This document shows positions 29,290-37,929 of a stretch of DNA of 64,000 bases, in pieces. The notes under the pieces were generated by a model. The model did not search any database. It worked only from the letters and a program-made list of their open reading frames with translations, and was not told the origin of the DNA. The stretch is from positions 2,390,001 through 2,454,000 of the forward strand of contig NZ_JAOQNG010000001.1 of the NCBI RefSeq assembly GCF_025961225.1, written 5' to 3'. How positions within the stretch are numbered: the stretch's first letter is position 1; the number at the start of each line of letters is the position of its first letter. Position numbers and translations under genes: made by a program. This stretch comes from Azospirillum canadense. GTDB taxonomy: Bacteria; Pseudomonadota; Alphaproteobacteria; Azospirillales; Azospirillaceae.

Positions 29290-29449
29290 AACAAGCTCCT
29301 GTCAATATAGAAGCACCATTCTTCTTCGCTGATAATCCTTACAACAGAGCGATGACGTTTGCCATATGCAATTGGGGACAATCCGCGCTAATGTGGCGCA
29401 CCGAAAGAAAATTCATACAATTGAATGTAATGCGAACCTTTATCCCATG

Positions 29450-29495
29450 AAAAAGCCCCCTGTACAGCAGCACATTACTGTACAGGGGGCTTTTT
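29450..29495 (-). terminator. Rho-independent terminator downstream of glyS
   Basis: AAAAAGCCCCCTGTACAG and CTGTACAGGGGGCTTTTT form a 17- to 18-bp perfect stem with a 10-base loop, with T-runs on both strands. It lies about 47 bases past the glyS stop and also insulates the HicB module, so it probably works in both directions. Confidence 0.93.
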
Positions 29496-29541
29496 ATAGT
29501 CTTTCTGTTGAAACTATCACAATGCAGTGAAGCCGAGGCGA

Positions 29542-31629
29542 TTACCCCTCGATGCGCGAGAAATCCGCCACGGCGTTCAGCGTGGCGCGGATCTGGCTCA
29601 GCAGGCGCAGGCGGTTGGCGCGTAGGTCGGCCTGCTCGGCGTTCACCGTCACCTTGTCGAAGAAGGCGTCCACCGGGCCGCGCAGGCGGGCAAGAGCACC
29701 CATGGTTCCGGTGAAGTCCTCCTGCGCCAGGAGCGGCTTGGCGGTCGCCGCGGCGTCGGTCAGGGCGCCGTAGAGGTCCTTCTCTTCCGCCAGGGTCAGC
29801 AGGGCCGGGTCGACCGGCTGGTCGTAGGACTTGCCGTCCTTCTTCTCCTCGATGCGGACGATGTTGCTGGCGCGCTTGTAGGCGGCCAGCAGGTTCGCTC
29901 CCTCCTCGGAGCCGACGAAGGCCTGGAGCGCCTTCACGCGGGCGAGCAGGCGGACAAGATCGTCCTCACCGCCGAGAGCGAACACCGCGTCGATCAGGTC
30001 GTGGCGCACGCCCTGGTCGCGCAGCGTGACCTTCAGGCGGTCGGCGAAGAAGGCCATGAGGTCCGAGGCCACCGAGTCGGCCGCGGCGAAGCCGCCGACG
30101 CTGTAGGCACCGTGGGCGGCCTTGAACACCTGCGTCAGGTTCAGGCGCAGGCCGTTCTCAAGGATCAGCCGGATGATGCCCAGCGCGGCGCGGCGGAGCG
30201 CGTAGGGGTCCTTGGAGCCCGTGGGCTTCTCGTCGATGGCGAAGAAGCCGACCAGCGTGTCGAGCTTGTCGGCCAGCGCCACGGCGACCGACACCGGGGC
30301 TTTCGGGCACGTGTCCGAGGGGCCGAGCGGCTTGTAGTGCTCCGCGATGGCTTCGGCGACCACCGGGTTCTCGCCCTCGCCCAGGGCGTAGTAGCGGCCC
30401 ATGATGCCCTGGACCTCGGGGAACTCGCCGACCACCTCGGTCACGAGGTCCGCCTTGGACAGCAGGGCGGCGCGGGTCGCCGCGTCGGCGTCGGCGCCGA
30501 TGGCGCGGGCGATCTCCGCCGCCAGGATCTGCACGCGGGTGACCTTCTCCGCCACCGTGCCGAGCTTGGCGTGGAAGGTGATGGCGGCCAGCCGGGGAAC
30601 GCGCTCCTCCAGCTTGGTCTTGCGGTCCTGGTCCCAGAAGAACTTGGCGTCGGACAGGCGGGCGCGCAGAACGCGCTCGTTGCCGGCGACGATGGCCCGG
30701 CCAGCGTCCGCCGTCTGGGTGTTGGCGACCACGACGAAGCGCGGCGCCATCTTTCCGGCCTTGTCCAGCACCGCGAAATACTTCTGGTGCGTGCGCATGG
30801 AGGTGATCAGCACCTCCGACGGCACGTCCATGAACTTTTCGTCGATGGAGCCGACCAGCGCGACCGGCCATTCGACGAGGCCGGCGACCTCCTCCAGCAG
30901 CCCGTCGTCGGGCGACAGGGTCAGGCCCTCCTTGGCGGCGAGCGCCTCGGCGTCGGCCTTGATCTTGGCCTTGCGCTCCTCACGGTCCAGCACGACGTGG
31001 GCGGCGCGCAGCTTCGCCTTGTAATCGGCGAAATCGCTGACGGTGAAGGCGTCCGGCGACAGGAAGCGGTGGCCGCGGGTGCTGTTGCCGAACACCAGCT
31101 TGCCCTGGTTGCCGCCGAGGTCGAAGGACCCCTCCAGCACCGTGCCGCCGAACAGCGCGATGATGGAGTGCAGCGGGCGCACCCAGCGCACCGTGCCGGT
31201 GCCCCAGCGCATGGACTTCGGCCAGGGGAAGTCGGCCATGACGGCCGGGATGATCTCCGCCAGCACCTCCGCGGTGGGGCGGCCCTTCTTCTCCGCCACG
31301 GCGAAGTAGAAGACGCCCTTGCCGGTGTCGCGCTGCTCGCACTGGTCGAGGCTGGTAAGGCCGGCCGACTTCAGGAAGCCGGCGACCGCCTGCTCCGGCG
31401 AGCCGACGCGCGGGCCCTTCTTCTCCTCGCGGACGTCGGCCGTGCGCTCGGCCAGGCCGTCGAGGACGAGGGTGAGGCGGCGGGGGGTGGAGTGGGCCTC
31501 GGCAGCGGAGAAGGACAGGCCGTTGGCGGCCAGCTTCTCGGTGACGAGTCGCTTGAGGTCGTCCGCCGCACGCGCTTGCATGCGAGCCGGGATTTCCTCG
31601 GAAAAGAATTCGATCAGAAGTTCGGGCAT
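29542..31629 (-). CDS. glyS: Glycyl-tRNA synthetase beta subunit
   Basis: 695 residues, full length. It begins [18 protein letters not shown], the invariant start of bacterial GlyS. Further family blocks are [32 protein letters not shown] and [20 protein letters not shown]. The beta subunit carries tRNA recognition in the alpha2beta2 enzyme. ATG 31629 follows the glyQ stop after one base, so the two are translationally coupled. It is followed by a strong terminator. Confidence 0.98.
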   Translation of the reverse strand: MPELLIEFFSEEIPARMQARAADDLKRLVTEKLAANGLSFSAAEAHSTPRRLTLVLDGLAERTADVREEKKGPRVGSPEQAVAGFLKSAGLTSLDQCEQRDTGKGVFYFAVAEKKGRPTAEVLAEIIPAVMADFPWPKSMRWGTGTVRWVRPLHSIIALFGGTVLEGSFDLGGNQGKLVFGNSTRGHRFLSPDAFTVSDFADYKAKLRAAHVVLDREERKAKIKADAEALAAKEGLTLSPDDGLLEEVAGLVEWPVALVGSIDEKFMDVPSEVLITSMRTHQKYFAVLDKAGKMAPRFVVVANTQTADAGRAIVAGNERVLRARLSDAKFFWDQDRKTKLEERVPRLAAITFHAKLGTVAEKVTRVQILAAEIARAIGADADAATRAALLSKADLVTEVVGEFPEVQGIMGRYYALGEGENPVVAEAIAEHYKPLGPSDTCPKAPVSVAVALADKLDTLVGFFAIDEKPTGSKDPYALRRAALGIIRLILENGLRLNLTQVFKAAHGAYSVGGFAAADSVASDLMAFFADRLKVTLRDQGVRHDLIDAVFALGGEDDLVRLLARVKALQAFVGSEEGANLLAAYKRASNIVRIEEKKDGKSYDQPVDPALLTLAEEKDLYGALTDAAATAKPLLAQEDFTGTMGALARLRGPVDAFFDKVTVNAEQADLRANRLRLLSQIRATLNAVADFSRIEG

Positions 31630-31630
31630 G

Positions 31631-32518
31631 TTACTTGGCCCCCCCGGCGGTCCAAGCCTCGCAGCAGGCCTTCGCCAGCGCGCGCACGCGGCCGATGTAG
31701 GCGGCGCGCTCCACGACGCTGATGACGCCGCGCGCGTCCAGCAGGTTGAAGAGGTGCGACGCCTTGATGCACTGGTCGTAGGCCGGCAGGGACACCCCCT
31801 TGGCGATCAGCGACTGGCACTCGGCCTCGGCGTCCTTGAAATGCTGGAGCAGCATCTCGGTGTTGGCGTGTTCGAAATTGTGCGCCGAATACTCGATCTC
31901 GGCGCGCTTGAAGACGTCGCCGTACTTTACGCCCTGCCCGTTGAAGTCCAGGTCGTAGACGTTCTCCACGCCCTGCACATACATGGCCAGCCGTTCCAGC
32001 CCATAGGTCAGCTCCACCGCGACGGGGTCGCACTCGATGCCGCCGACCTGCTGGAAGTAGGTGTACTGGGTGACCTCCATGCCGTCGCACCAGACCTCCC
32101 AGCCCAGGCCCCAGGCGCCGAGAGTCGGGCTCTCCCAGTCGTCCTCGACGAAGCGGATGTCGTGGAGCGACGGGTCGATGCCCAGCACCTTCAAGCTTTG
32201 CAGGTAGAGGTCCTGCGCGTTGGCCGGCGAGGGCTTCAGGATCACCTGATACTGGTAATAGTGCTGCAGCCGGTTCGGGTTCTCGCCGTAGCGGCCGTCC
32301 TTCGGCCGGCGGGAGGGCTGCACATAGGCCGCCTTCCAGGGTTGCGGACCGAGCGCCCGCAGGGTCGTCGCCGGATGGAAGGTGCCCGCACCCACCTCCA
32401 TGTCGTAGGGCTGCAGGATCACGCAGCCCTGCTCCGACCAGAACTGGTGGAGCTTGAGGATCAGGGCCTGAAAGGACAGGCCGCGGCTGTCTTGGGAAGA
32501 CCCGCTCTGGGAGGCCAT
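31631..32518 (-). CDS. glyQ: Glycyl-tRNA synthetase alpha subunit
   Basis: 295 residues. The class II catalytic subunit is identified by [57 protein letters not shown] and [15 protein letters not shown] (motif 3). It activates glycine and charges tRNA-Gly together with GlyS. A Ser/Gly-rich stretch of about 12 residues precedes the conserved domain. No T-box or glycine riboswitch is seen upstream. It forms an operon with glyS, separated by one base. Confidence 0.98.
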   Translation of the reverse strand: MASQSGSSQDSRGLSFQALILKLHQFWSEQGCVILQPYDMEVGAGTFHPATTLRALGPQPWKAAYVQPSRRPKDGRYGENPNRLQHYYQYQVILKPSPANAQDLYLQSLKVLGIDPSLHDIRFVEDDWESPTLGAWGLGWEVWCDGMEVTQYTYFQQVGGIECDPVAVELTYGLERLAMYVQGVENVYDLDFNGQGVKYGDVFKRAEIEYSAHNFEHANTEMLLQHFKDAEAECQSLIAKGVSLPAYDQCIKASHLFNLLDARGVISVVERAAYIGRVRALAKACCEAWTAGGAK

Positions 32519-32607
32519 CGGCGGTCACTTATGATTGGTGTGGAAAAACGCGCCGCACGATACGCGGCGGTATTCCGGGAATCAAGCGCCCGCCGGGGTT
32601 TAAAGCC

Positions 32608-32901
32608 TCAGCGCCCGTAGGGACAGCCTGGGCGGCCGCAGGACACGGCGGAACGCGGGGCGACGTAGGCGCCGCATTCCGGGCACTTCTCCATGTCCTC
32701 GGTCATTGCCCCGCCGGTCGATTGCGGGGCGCGGGGGTTGGCCCCAGGGGAGGAGGAGCCGAACGGGCCGCCGCTGCGGCGCTGCTCGCGTTCGCGCAGG
32801 CGCTCGCGCCCAACCTCGCCGACGCGGTTGAACCAGCGCCAGCCGAACCACACCGCGCCGATCACCAGCGCCAGGAACAGGAGCTTCGAAAGACTGAACA
32901 T
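32608..32901 (-). CDS. PP0621-like small membrane/zinc-ribbon protein
   Basis: 97 residues. One N-terminal TM (LLFLALVIGAVWFGWRWF) is followed by a basic, Gly/Pro-rich linker. The C-terminal MEKCPECGAYVAPRSAVSCGRPGC places four cysteines as a small zinc ribbon, as in PP0621-family proteins. The role is unknown. It lies 90 bases upstream of glyQ on the same strand and could share a transcript. Confidence 0.75.
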   Translation of the reverse strand: MFSLSKLLFLALVIGAVWFGWRWFNRVGEVGRERLREREQRRSGGPFGSSSPGANPRAPQSTGGAMTEDMEKCPECGAYVAPRSAVSCGRPGCPYGR

Positions 32902-32979
32902 GGCGCCAGGATTAGGGGGTGCGGGGGTGCGTGGTCAAGGCTGCCCTTCGGTCAGCCCCCAGCAATCATCCCAAGGCAA

Positions 32980-33777
32980 TCAGCCAAGCGCGATTTTCAA
33001 CGCAAGCGGCACCAGGACGACGGCGAAGCCCTTCTTCAGCAGGCCTGCCGGGACGCGGGAGGCGAGCCGGGCGCCGAAGGGGGCGGCGAGGACGCTGGCG
33101 GCGCTGATCTCCAGGAAGGCCAGCAGGTGCAGGTAGCCGAACTGGCCCGGCAGGTGGACGCCCTCGCGCAGGCCGAGGCCGGTGTAGAGGATGGCGCCCA
33201 GCACGGTGACCGGCAGGCCGATGGCGGTGGAGGTGGCGACCGCCCGCGTCATCGGGTGGCCGCGCCCGCTGAGGAAGGGCACCATCAGCACGCCGCCGCC
33301 GGCCCCGATGAAGCTGCCGGCCACGCCGATCAGCGCCCCGCCCAGCCGGTAGGCGGTGGGCGGCACGTCGGTTGGGGACGTGGCGCCGGGCTTCGGCGGT
33401 TGGGCGCGCAGCATGCGCCAGGCGGTGTAGAGCAGGAAGGCGCCGACCACCGCGCGCAGGGCCTGTCCAGGCAGGTGCGTGGCGACGGCGCTGCCCAGCG
33501 CGACTCCGAGCAGGCTCGCCAGGACAGTCGTGCGGAAGACCCGCCAGTCGATGTTGCCCAATCGGTGGTGGGACAGGACGGACGACACCGAGGTCACGGC
33601 CACCACCGCCATGGAGGTCGCCAGCGCCGTCAGCGGCGCGTCGGGGGCCGGCACGCCGAGCCAGGGCAGGACCAGCGTCAACAGAGGGACCGCCACCAGC
33701 GCCGTTCCGACCCCCAGCATACCCAGGAGCAGTCCGCCGGCCGCTCCACCGGCCAGAAAGATAAAGGCGCTGAGCAT
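32980..33777 (-). CDS. Sulfite exporter TauE/SafE family permease
   Basis: 265 residues from ATG 33777. Eight or so hydrophobic segments form two repeats, the second starting LGGALIGVAGSFIGAGGGVLMVPFL, the family glycine-rich motif; the first repeat has GGAAGGLLLGMLGVGTALVAVPLL. HPMTRAVATSTAIGLPVTVLGA is also typical. The family exports sulfite, sulfoacetate and related organosulfonates; the substrate is not predictable. A terminator-less 200-base stretch separates it from the next gene. Confidence 0.87.
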   Translation of the reverse strand: MLSAFIFLAGGAAGGLLLGMLGVGTALVAVPLLTLVLPWLGVPAPDAPLTALATSMAVVAVTSVSSVLSHHRLGNIDWRVFRTTVLASLLGVALGSAVATHLPGQALRAVVGAFLLYTAWRMLRAQPPKPGATSPTDVPPTAYRLGGALIGVAGSFIGAGGGVLMVPFLSGRGHPMTRAVATSTAIGLPVTVLGAILYTGLGLREGVHLPGQFGYLHLLAFLEISAASVLAAPFGARLASRVPAGLLKKGFAVVLVPLALKIALG

Positions 33778-33864
33778 TCCGGGGTCCCGTCGAAATAGGT
33801 CTTGTCGCGCGGCGGAAAGCCGGCACTTTATGAAAGAAAACCGAGAAAGAGGAGACGAAATCCA

Positions 33865-34128
33865 ATGAACACCGCTCGGGACGCCAACCAGGACGCCAAT
33901 TGGGACGCCAGCGCCTATCCGGTCATCGTCCGTCCGCTGGCCCCCGAACAGGGCGTCGGCTACACGGCCGAGGTGCCCGACCTGCCCGGCTGCACCGCCG
34001 GCGGCACCACCCCGGCCGAGGCCACCGCCGCCGCGCGCGACGCGATCATCGCCTGGATCGCCGAGGCCCAACGCACCGGCCAGCAAGTCCCGCCCCCGTC
34101 CGAACGCCTGCGCGAGGTGACGCAATAG
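33865..34128 (+). CDS. Orphan HicB-type protein
   Basis: 87 residues from ATG 33865, with AGAGGAG upstream. YPVIVRPLAPEQGVGYTAEVPDLPGCTAGGTTPAEATAAARDAI is the HicB/UPF0150 fold, followed by IPxP-like VPPPSERL. The N-terminus has a DAN-QDAN-WDAS repeat not seen in typical HicB. No hicA gene lies on either side, so it may be a regulator without toxin or the remainder of a decayed pair. Divergent from the permease gene. Confidence 0.8.
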   Translation: MNTARDANQDANWDASAYPVIVRPLAPEQGVGYTAEVPDLPGCTAGGTTPAEATAAARDAIIAWIAEAQRTGQQVPPPSERLREVTQ

Positions 34129-34137
34129 GCCTGCGCC

Positions 34138-34230
34138 CGTAGGTTGGGTGGAGCGCAGCGCACCCCAACATCGTCGGCATGGCGGCGTGTGTTGGGTTGC
34201 GGCTGCGGCTGCGGCTCCATCCAACCTACG
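34138..34230. repeat. CGTAGGTTGGGTGGAG palindromic element
   Basis: Terminal inverted repeats CGTAGGTTGG and CCAACCTACG bound a 93-base unit, with inner arms GGAGC...GCTCC and CCCAACA...TGTTGGG. This fits the common CGTAGGTTGGGT intergenic palindrome found in many proteobacteria. GCGGCT is repeated three times near the right end. It lies between the convergent ends of the orphan hicB and the S49 peptidase gene. Confidence 0.75.
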
Positions 34231-34242
34231 AAATTTGCGGCG

Positions 34243-35106
34243 TTACAGACCGTAGCGTGACCACAGGGAGCGTTCCTCCACGGCGGCGAGCGCCGCGGCG
34301 GGAAGTTGCGTGGCCAGCTGGTCGGGGAGCGACTCGACGCGGAAGCCGATGCGGCGGAACCAGCGGCGGTCCTCCTGCACCACGCGCAGGCGCAGCTTCT
34401 CGCCGAAACGGCCACGCAGGATCGTGCGAAGGTCGCCAATTCCGTCGATCAGGCCAAGCTCCAGCGCCCGGCGGCCCGCCCAGAAGGCGCCGGAGAACAG
34501 CTCCTCCTCCGAACCGGCAAGGCGGGCACCGCGGCGGGTGCGGACCATCGCCTTGAAGGCGTCGTGGATCTCCGCCTGAATCGCCTTCAGGTGCGCCACC
34601 CCGTCCTCGCGTTCCGGCGAGAAGGGGTCGAGCAGGACCTTCTTGTCGCCCGCCGTGTGGACCCGCCGCTCAATGCCGTGGCGTTGAATGAACTCGTGCG
34701 CGCCGAAGCTGGAGGACACCACGCCGATGGACCCGACGATCGAGCTTTCGTCGGCCCAGATCTCGTCCGCCGCACAGGCCAGCCAATAGCCGCCGGACGC
34801 CGCCGCGTCCTCGCAGAAGGCGAAGACGGGCACGTTCTTCTCCGTCGCCAAGTCGCGGATGCGCTTGGCGATCAGGGCCGACTGCACGGGCGAGCCGCCC
34901 GGTGAGTTGACGACCAGCGCCACCGCCGCCTGTTTCTTGACCGCGAAGGCGCGCTCGATCAGCCCGGCCATGCCGGCGAGCGTCAAGCCCTGGCGCAGCG
35001 GGCCAACCTGGCCGATGACGCCGGACAGGCGGAGGACGGACACGATCGGCCCGGCGTCGCGCCAGGGGCCGAAAGGAAGTTTGGCGAGGAGGTCATGCAT
35101 GCTCAT
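34243..35106 (-). CDS. S49 family signal-peptide-peptidase-type protease
   Basis: 287 residues. The Ser/Lys dyad enzyme of the SppA/SohB type: LVVNSPGGSPVQSALIAKRI, then FCEDAAASGGYWLACAADEI with the nucleophile Ser, and after IVGSIGVVSSSFG the general-base Lys in VHTAGDKKVLLDPFSPER. The N-terminus (LSGVIG) is the first strand. No TM or signal peptide is evident, so it is likely cytoplasmic or peripheral, as in shorter S49 members. It degrades cleaved signal peptides or membrane protein fragments. Confidence 0.92.
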   Translation of the reverse strand: MSMHDLLAKLPFGPWRDAGPIVSVLRLSGVIGQVGPLRQGLTLAGMAGLIERAFAVKKQAAVALVVNSPGGSPVQSALIAKRIRDLATEKNVPVFAFCEDAAASGGYWLACAADEIWADESSIVGSIGVVSSSFGAHEFIQRHGIERRVHTAGDKKVLLDPFSPEREDGVAHLKAIQAEIHDAFKAMVRTRRGARLAGSEEELFSGAFWAGRRALELGLIDGIGDLRTILRGRFGEKLRLRVVQEDRRWFRRIGFRVESLPDQLATQLPAAALAAVEERSLWSRYGL

Positions 35107-35138
35107 CGCCGGTTGAAATGGTGACGCTGACGGCAGAG

Positions 35139-35873
35139 TTAAAGCGCCAGCGGCAGCATGTCGCGGAGGATGCGTTGCGCGGCGGCGGTGTAGGACCCGT
35201 CCGCATCATGCAGAACCAGGCCGGCGGTGAAGCGGGCCGGTGCGCGGCCGCCCTTGCGCGCCGACAGCAGGATGCGCCGGGCATCCTCACCGGGCTTAGG
35301 CCACAGGGGCACGAGGATCAGGGAACCGAATCGGGCGCCATGCAGGGCGGCCAGGATCTCGTCCAGCCGATCGGCGCGGTGCACCAGGGTCAGCGCCCCA
35401 CCCGGCTTCAGCATGGCGGAGGCGAAGCGCAGCCAGTCCGCCAGCCCCGCCTCCCCCTCCACGTTCGCCGCGGCCTTCCAGGGATCGGGCGGCGGGCTGG
35501 CTGCCCCGGCGCGCAGGTAGGGCGGGTTCATCATCACCCGGTCGAAGCCGCCGGGCGCGAGGTCCGGCGGCGGGGCCAGCAGGTCGCCGTCCATGACGGT
35601 GACGCGGCCAGCCGCATTGAGGGCAACATTGCACCGGGCGAACTCGGCGGCCTCCGCGCGCTTTTCCAGCCCGACGATGACAGCGCCGGGAACCCGCGCG
35701 GCGAGGCACAGCGCGGCGGCGCCGGTGCCGGTGCCGACGTCGAGCACGCGGTCGCCGGCAACGGCGGCGGTGAAGGCGGCGAGCAGAACGGGGTCGATGG
35801 CGGCGCGGTAGCCGGATTCCGGCTGGATCAGGCGGACGCGGCCGTCCAGAAGGGTGTCGATGGGCTCGGTCAT
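35139..35873 (-). CDS. TrmN6-like tRNA1(Val) adenine-N6 methyltransferase
   Basis: 244 residues from ATG 35873; a GTG ten codons earlier lies inside the repeat element. SAM-binding VLDVGTGTGAAALCLAARVPG and the N6-methyltransferase signature MMNPPYLR are present, with the family start RLIQPESGYRAAIDPVLLAAF. It probably methylates A37 of tRNA1-Val. The gene is followed on the same strand by the S49 peptidase gene, 32 bases away. Cytoplasmic. Confidence 0.88.
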   Translation of the reverse strand: MTEPIDTLLDGRVRLIQPESGYRAAIDPVLLAAFTAAVAGDRVLDVGTGTGAAALCLAARVPGAVIVGLEKRAEAAEFARCNVALNAAGRVTVMDGDLLAPPPDLAPGGFDRVMMNPPYLRAGAASPPPDPWKAAANVEGEAGLADWLRFASAMLKPGGALTLVHRADRLDEILAALHGARFGSLILVPLWPKPGEDARRILLSARKGGRAPARFTAGLVLHDADGSYTAAAQRILRDMLPLAL

Positions 35874-35896
35874 GGCATCGCGTCGGGAGTGGAGGT

Positions 35897-36014
35897 CAAC
35901 CACAGAGACACGGAGACACAGAGAGCTTTATTGAAAACACGCTGCCTGCCTCGTAGATGCAGAAAGACGAACACTCGACCGGAACACACTCTGTGTCTCC
36001 GTGCCTCTGTGGTG
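35897..36014. repeat. Inverted-repeat mini-element (ACCACAGAGACAC family, copy 2)
   Basis: Left arm AACCACAGAGACACGGAGAC (35897-35925) and right arm ACTCTGTGTCTCCGTGCCTC (35989-36014) are inverted about 65 bases apart. The arms match the element at 17034-17150, but the interior (with GAAAGACGAACACTCG) does not. It lies just upstream of the TrmN6-like gene. Confidence 0.75.
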
Positions 36015-36056
36015 AGTCGCATTCGTCTCTACCACCACTCCAACTTACCGCCATCC

Positions 36057-36275
36057 TCACACCCCCAACTCTTCGCCAGCGTCGCGCAAAAGGCGGCAGG
36101 CCTGGGCGTGGTCGTCTTCCGGGACCATCAGGCGGCGCGGGATCGCGCCGATGGATCCCTCCAGGATGCTGGTGTGGGTGTCGAGCACGACGGCCTCGAT
36201 TCCGGCGTCGGCCAGCAGCGCCAGAAGCCAGCTGAGGCGGACCGGATCGGTGGTGCGCAGAAGTTCCTTCATCAC
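36057..36275 (-). CDS. DUF2007 putative signal-transducing protein
   Basis: 72 residues. The start MKELLRTTDPVRLSWLLALL, then ADAGIEAVVLDTH and RRLMVPEDDHAQACRLLRDAG, match DUF2007: an alpha-beta ferredoxin-like small domain with a PII-like arrangement. Function unproven. It is divergent from the polyprenyl synthase gene by about 100 bases. Confidence 0.85.
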   Translation of the reverse strand: MMKELLRTTDPVRLSWLLALLADAGIEAVVLDTHTSILEGSIGAIPRRLMVPEDDHAQACRLLRDAGEELGV

Positions 36276-36302
36276 ATCTCGACATTGCGGCGCCCTGCGG
36301 AC

Positions 36303-36330
36303 TTGACCGAAGAGGCTATGCCGTTATGCT
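36303..36330 (+). promoter_or_regulatory. Promoter of the polyprenyl diphosphate synthase gene
   Basis: TTGACC (36303-36308) and TATGCT (36325-36330) with 16 bases between. Transcription would begin near 36337, downstream of the ATG at 36318, supporting the TTG at 36372 as the translation start. Confidence 0.55.
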
Positions 36331-36371
36331 CCCTGCCGGAAATCGTCACGTCAATCATATTGGAGTCGACC

Positions 36372-37388
36372 TTGGCGGTCGTGACCAACCTCGAGCCGAA
36401 ACGGCGCAAGTCTAACCCGCTCGACGATTTGACCGCCCTGGTGGCCAACGACCTGAGCGCGGTCAACGACATCATCGTCGCGCGGATGCACTCGTCCGTG
36501 GAGCTGATCCCGCAGCTGGCCGGCTACATCATCGCGGCCGGCGGCAAGCGCCTGCGCCCCGTGCTCACCCTCGCCGCCGCGGAGCTGTGCGGCTACAAGG
36601 GCGACGACCACAAAATGCTGGCCGCGGTGGTGGAGTTCATCCACACCGCCACGCTGCTGCACGACGACGTGGTCGACGAAAGCGACCTGCGGCGCGGGCT
36701 GGCCTCGGCCAACGCGGTGTTCGGGAACAAGGCCAGCGTGCTGGTCGGTGACTTCCTGTTCTCCCGCGCCTTCGAGCTGATGGTCGAGGTCGGGTCGCTG
36801 GACGTGCTGCGCATCCTGTCCAAGGCGTCGGCCGTCATCGCCGAGGGCGAGGTGCTGCAGCTGCGCACCACCAACGACACGGAAACCAGCGAGCAGGCCT
36901 ACCTGGAGGTCATCAAGGCCAAGACGGCCGAGCTGTTCGCCGCCGCCTGCCGCGTCGGCGCCGTGGTCGCCAAGCGGCCGCAGGCGGAGGAGCTGGCGCT
37001 CTACGACTACGGCATGAACCTGGGCATCGCCTTCCAGCTGGTCGACGACGTGCTGGACTACTCCGCCAAGCAGGCGAAGCTGGGCAAGACCGTCGGCGAC
37101 GACTTCCGCGAGGGCAAGATCACCCTGCCCGTCGTGCTGGCCTTCCGCCGCGGCAACGACGAGGAGCGGGCCTTCTGGCGCCGCACCATGGAGGATCTGG
37201 ACCAGCAGGACGGCGACATGGAGCGCGCGCAGGAGCTGATGGTCCGGCACAACGCGCTGAAGGACACGGTGGAGCGCGCCCGCCATTACGGCGCCATCGC
37301 CCGCGACTCGCTGGGCCTGTTCGCCGACAGCCCGGTGAAGCACGCCCTTCTGGACGTGCTGGACTTCGTCATCGAGCGGGATTTCTAA
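36372..37388 (+). CDS. Long-chain polyprenyl (octaprenyl-type) diphosphate synthase
   Basis: 338 residues from TTG 36372, with GGAG seven bases before; the next ATG upstream (36318) overlaps the likely -10 box. The trans-prenyltransferase motifs are LLHDDVVDES (first Asp-rich) and FQLVDDVLDYSA (second), with GGKRLRPVLTLAAAELCG before the first. It condenses IPP with allylic diphosphates to give the ubiquinone side chain (IspB-like; C8 to C10 cannot be told by eye). It is followed by two tRNA-Pro genes. Confidence 0.93.
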   Translation: MAVVTNLEPKRRKSNPLDDLTALVANDLSAVNDIIVARMHSSVELIPQLAGYIIAAGGKRLRPVLTLAAAELCGYKGDDHKMLAAVVEFIHTATLLHDDVVDESDLRRGLASANAVFGNKASVLVGDFLFSRAFELMVEVGSLDVLRILSKASAVIAEGEVLQLRTTNDTETSEQAYLEVIKAKTAELFAAACRVGAVVAKRPQAEELALYDYGMNLGIAFQLVDDVLDYSAKQAKLGKTVGDDFREGKITLPVVLAFRRGNDEERAFWRRTMEDLDQQDGDMERAQELMVRHNALKDTVERARHYGAIARDSLGLFADSPVKHALLDVLDFVIERDF

Positions 37389-37426
37389 GCGCACTCACTT
37401 TTTCGGGTCGGGGGGCGATTTTGGCG

Positions 37427-37455
37427 TTGCGCCCCCCGGTTCCAGCGGCTATATA
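37427..37455 (+). promoter_or_regulatory. Promoter of first tRNA-Pro gene
   Basis: TTGCGC (37427-37432) and TATATA (37450-37455) are spaced by 17 bases, followed by GCGGCCC, which may act as a GC-rich discriminator of a stable-RNA promoter. The tRNA begins 43 bases after the -10. Confidence 0.6.
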
Positions 37456-37497
37456 CGCGGCCCACGGCGACGCTGGCGACGGCGCCGCCGACAGGAA

Positions 37498-37574
37498 CGG
37501 AGAGTAGCTCAGCCTGGTAGAGCACTGCTTTCGGGAGGCAGGGGCCGGAGGTTCGAATCCTCTCTCTCCGACCA
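37498..37574 (+). tRNA. tRNA-Pro (anticodon CGG), copy 1
   Basis: 77 bases with encoded CCA. The acceptor CGGAGAG pairs with CTCTCCG. The D-arm has AGCTCAGCCTGGTAGAGC, the anticodon stem CTGCT/GGCAG brackets loop TTCGGGA (CGG), and the T-arm has GGTTCGAATCC. A second identical gene lies 247 bases downstream. Confidence 0.96.
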
Positions 37575-37581
37575 ACACGGC

Positions 37582-37613
37582 AAAGGGCCGGTACGGAAAC
37601 GTACCGGCCCTTT
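37582..37613 (+). terminator. Terminator after tRNA-Pro copy 1
   Basis: AAAGGGCCGGTAC and GTACCGGCCCTTT form a 13-bp perfect stem with a 6-base loop, 7 bases past the tRNA. The trailing CCCTTTCGC is a short U-tract. Confidence 0.82.
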
Positions 37614-37673
37614 CGCATTCCGGGGGTTCGCTCCTCCTCGGAAAAAAACATTCGTCGTCCATCGCTTATGGCG

Positions 37674-37702
37674 TTGCAGAGTGCGGGCAAAGGGGCTATA
37701 CA
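37674..37702 (+). promoter_or_regulatory. Promoter of second tRNA-Pro gene
   Basis: TTGCAG (37674-37679) and TATACA (37697-37702) with 17-base spacing. It occupies the same position relative to the tRNA as the first copy's promoter but differs in sequence, so each tRNA appears to have its own promoter. Confidence 0.6.
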
Positions 37703-37744
37703 CCCGCCCCACGGCGACGCTGGCGACGGCGCCGCCGACAGGAA

Positions 37745-37821
37745 CGGAGAGTAGCTCAGCCTGGTAGAGCACTGCTTTCGGGAGGCAGGGGCCGGAGGTT
37801 CGAATCCTCTCTCTCCGACCA
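37745..37821 (+). tRNA. tRNA-Pro (anticodon CGG), copy 2
   Basis: Identical by eye to the tRNA at 37498-37574 over all 77 bases, including the CCA. The upstream 40 bases (CCCACGGCGACGCTGGCGAC and on) and the downstream terminator are also duplicated. Confidence 0.96.
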
Positions 37822-37828
37822 ACACGGC

Positions 37829-37860
37829 AAAGGGCCGGTACGGAAACGTGCCGGCCCTTT
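37829..37860 (+). terminator. Terminator after tRNA-Pro copy 2
   Basis: Same hairpin as copy 1 with one change in the right arm (GTGCCGGCCCTTT), leaving a G-T wobble in the stem. Confidence 0.8.
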
Positions 37861-37929
37861 CGCTTTTGAACCATTCCCTCCACGGCCCTGTTGACGTTGG
37901 CAAGGACGCGAACGACCGAGGAGGGAACC

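Noticed and set aside
32519..32607. Glycine riboswitch or T-box before glyQ
   Set aside because: The short leader lacks any tandem aptamer or T-box sequence.
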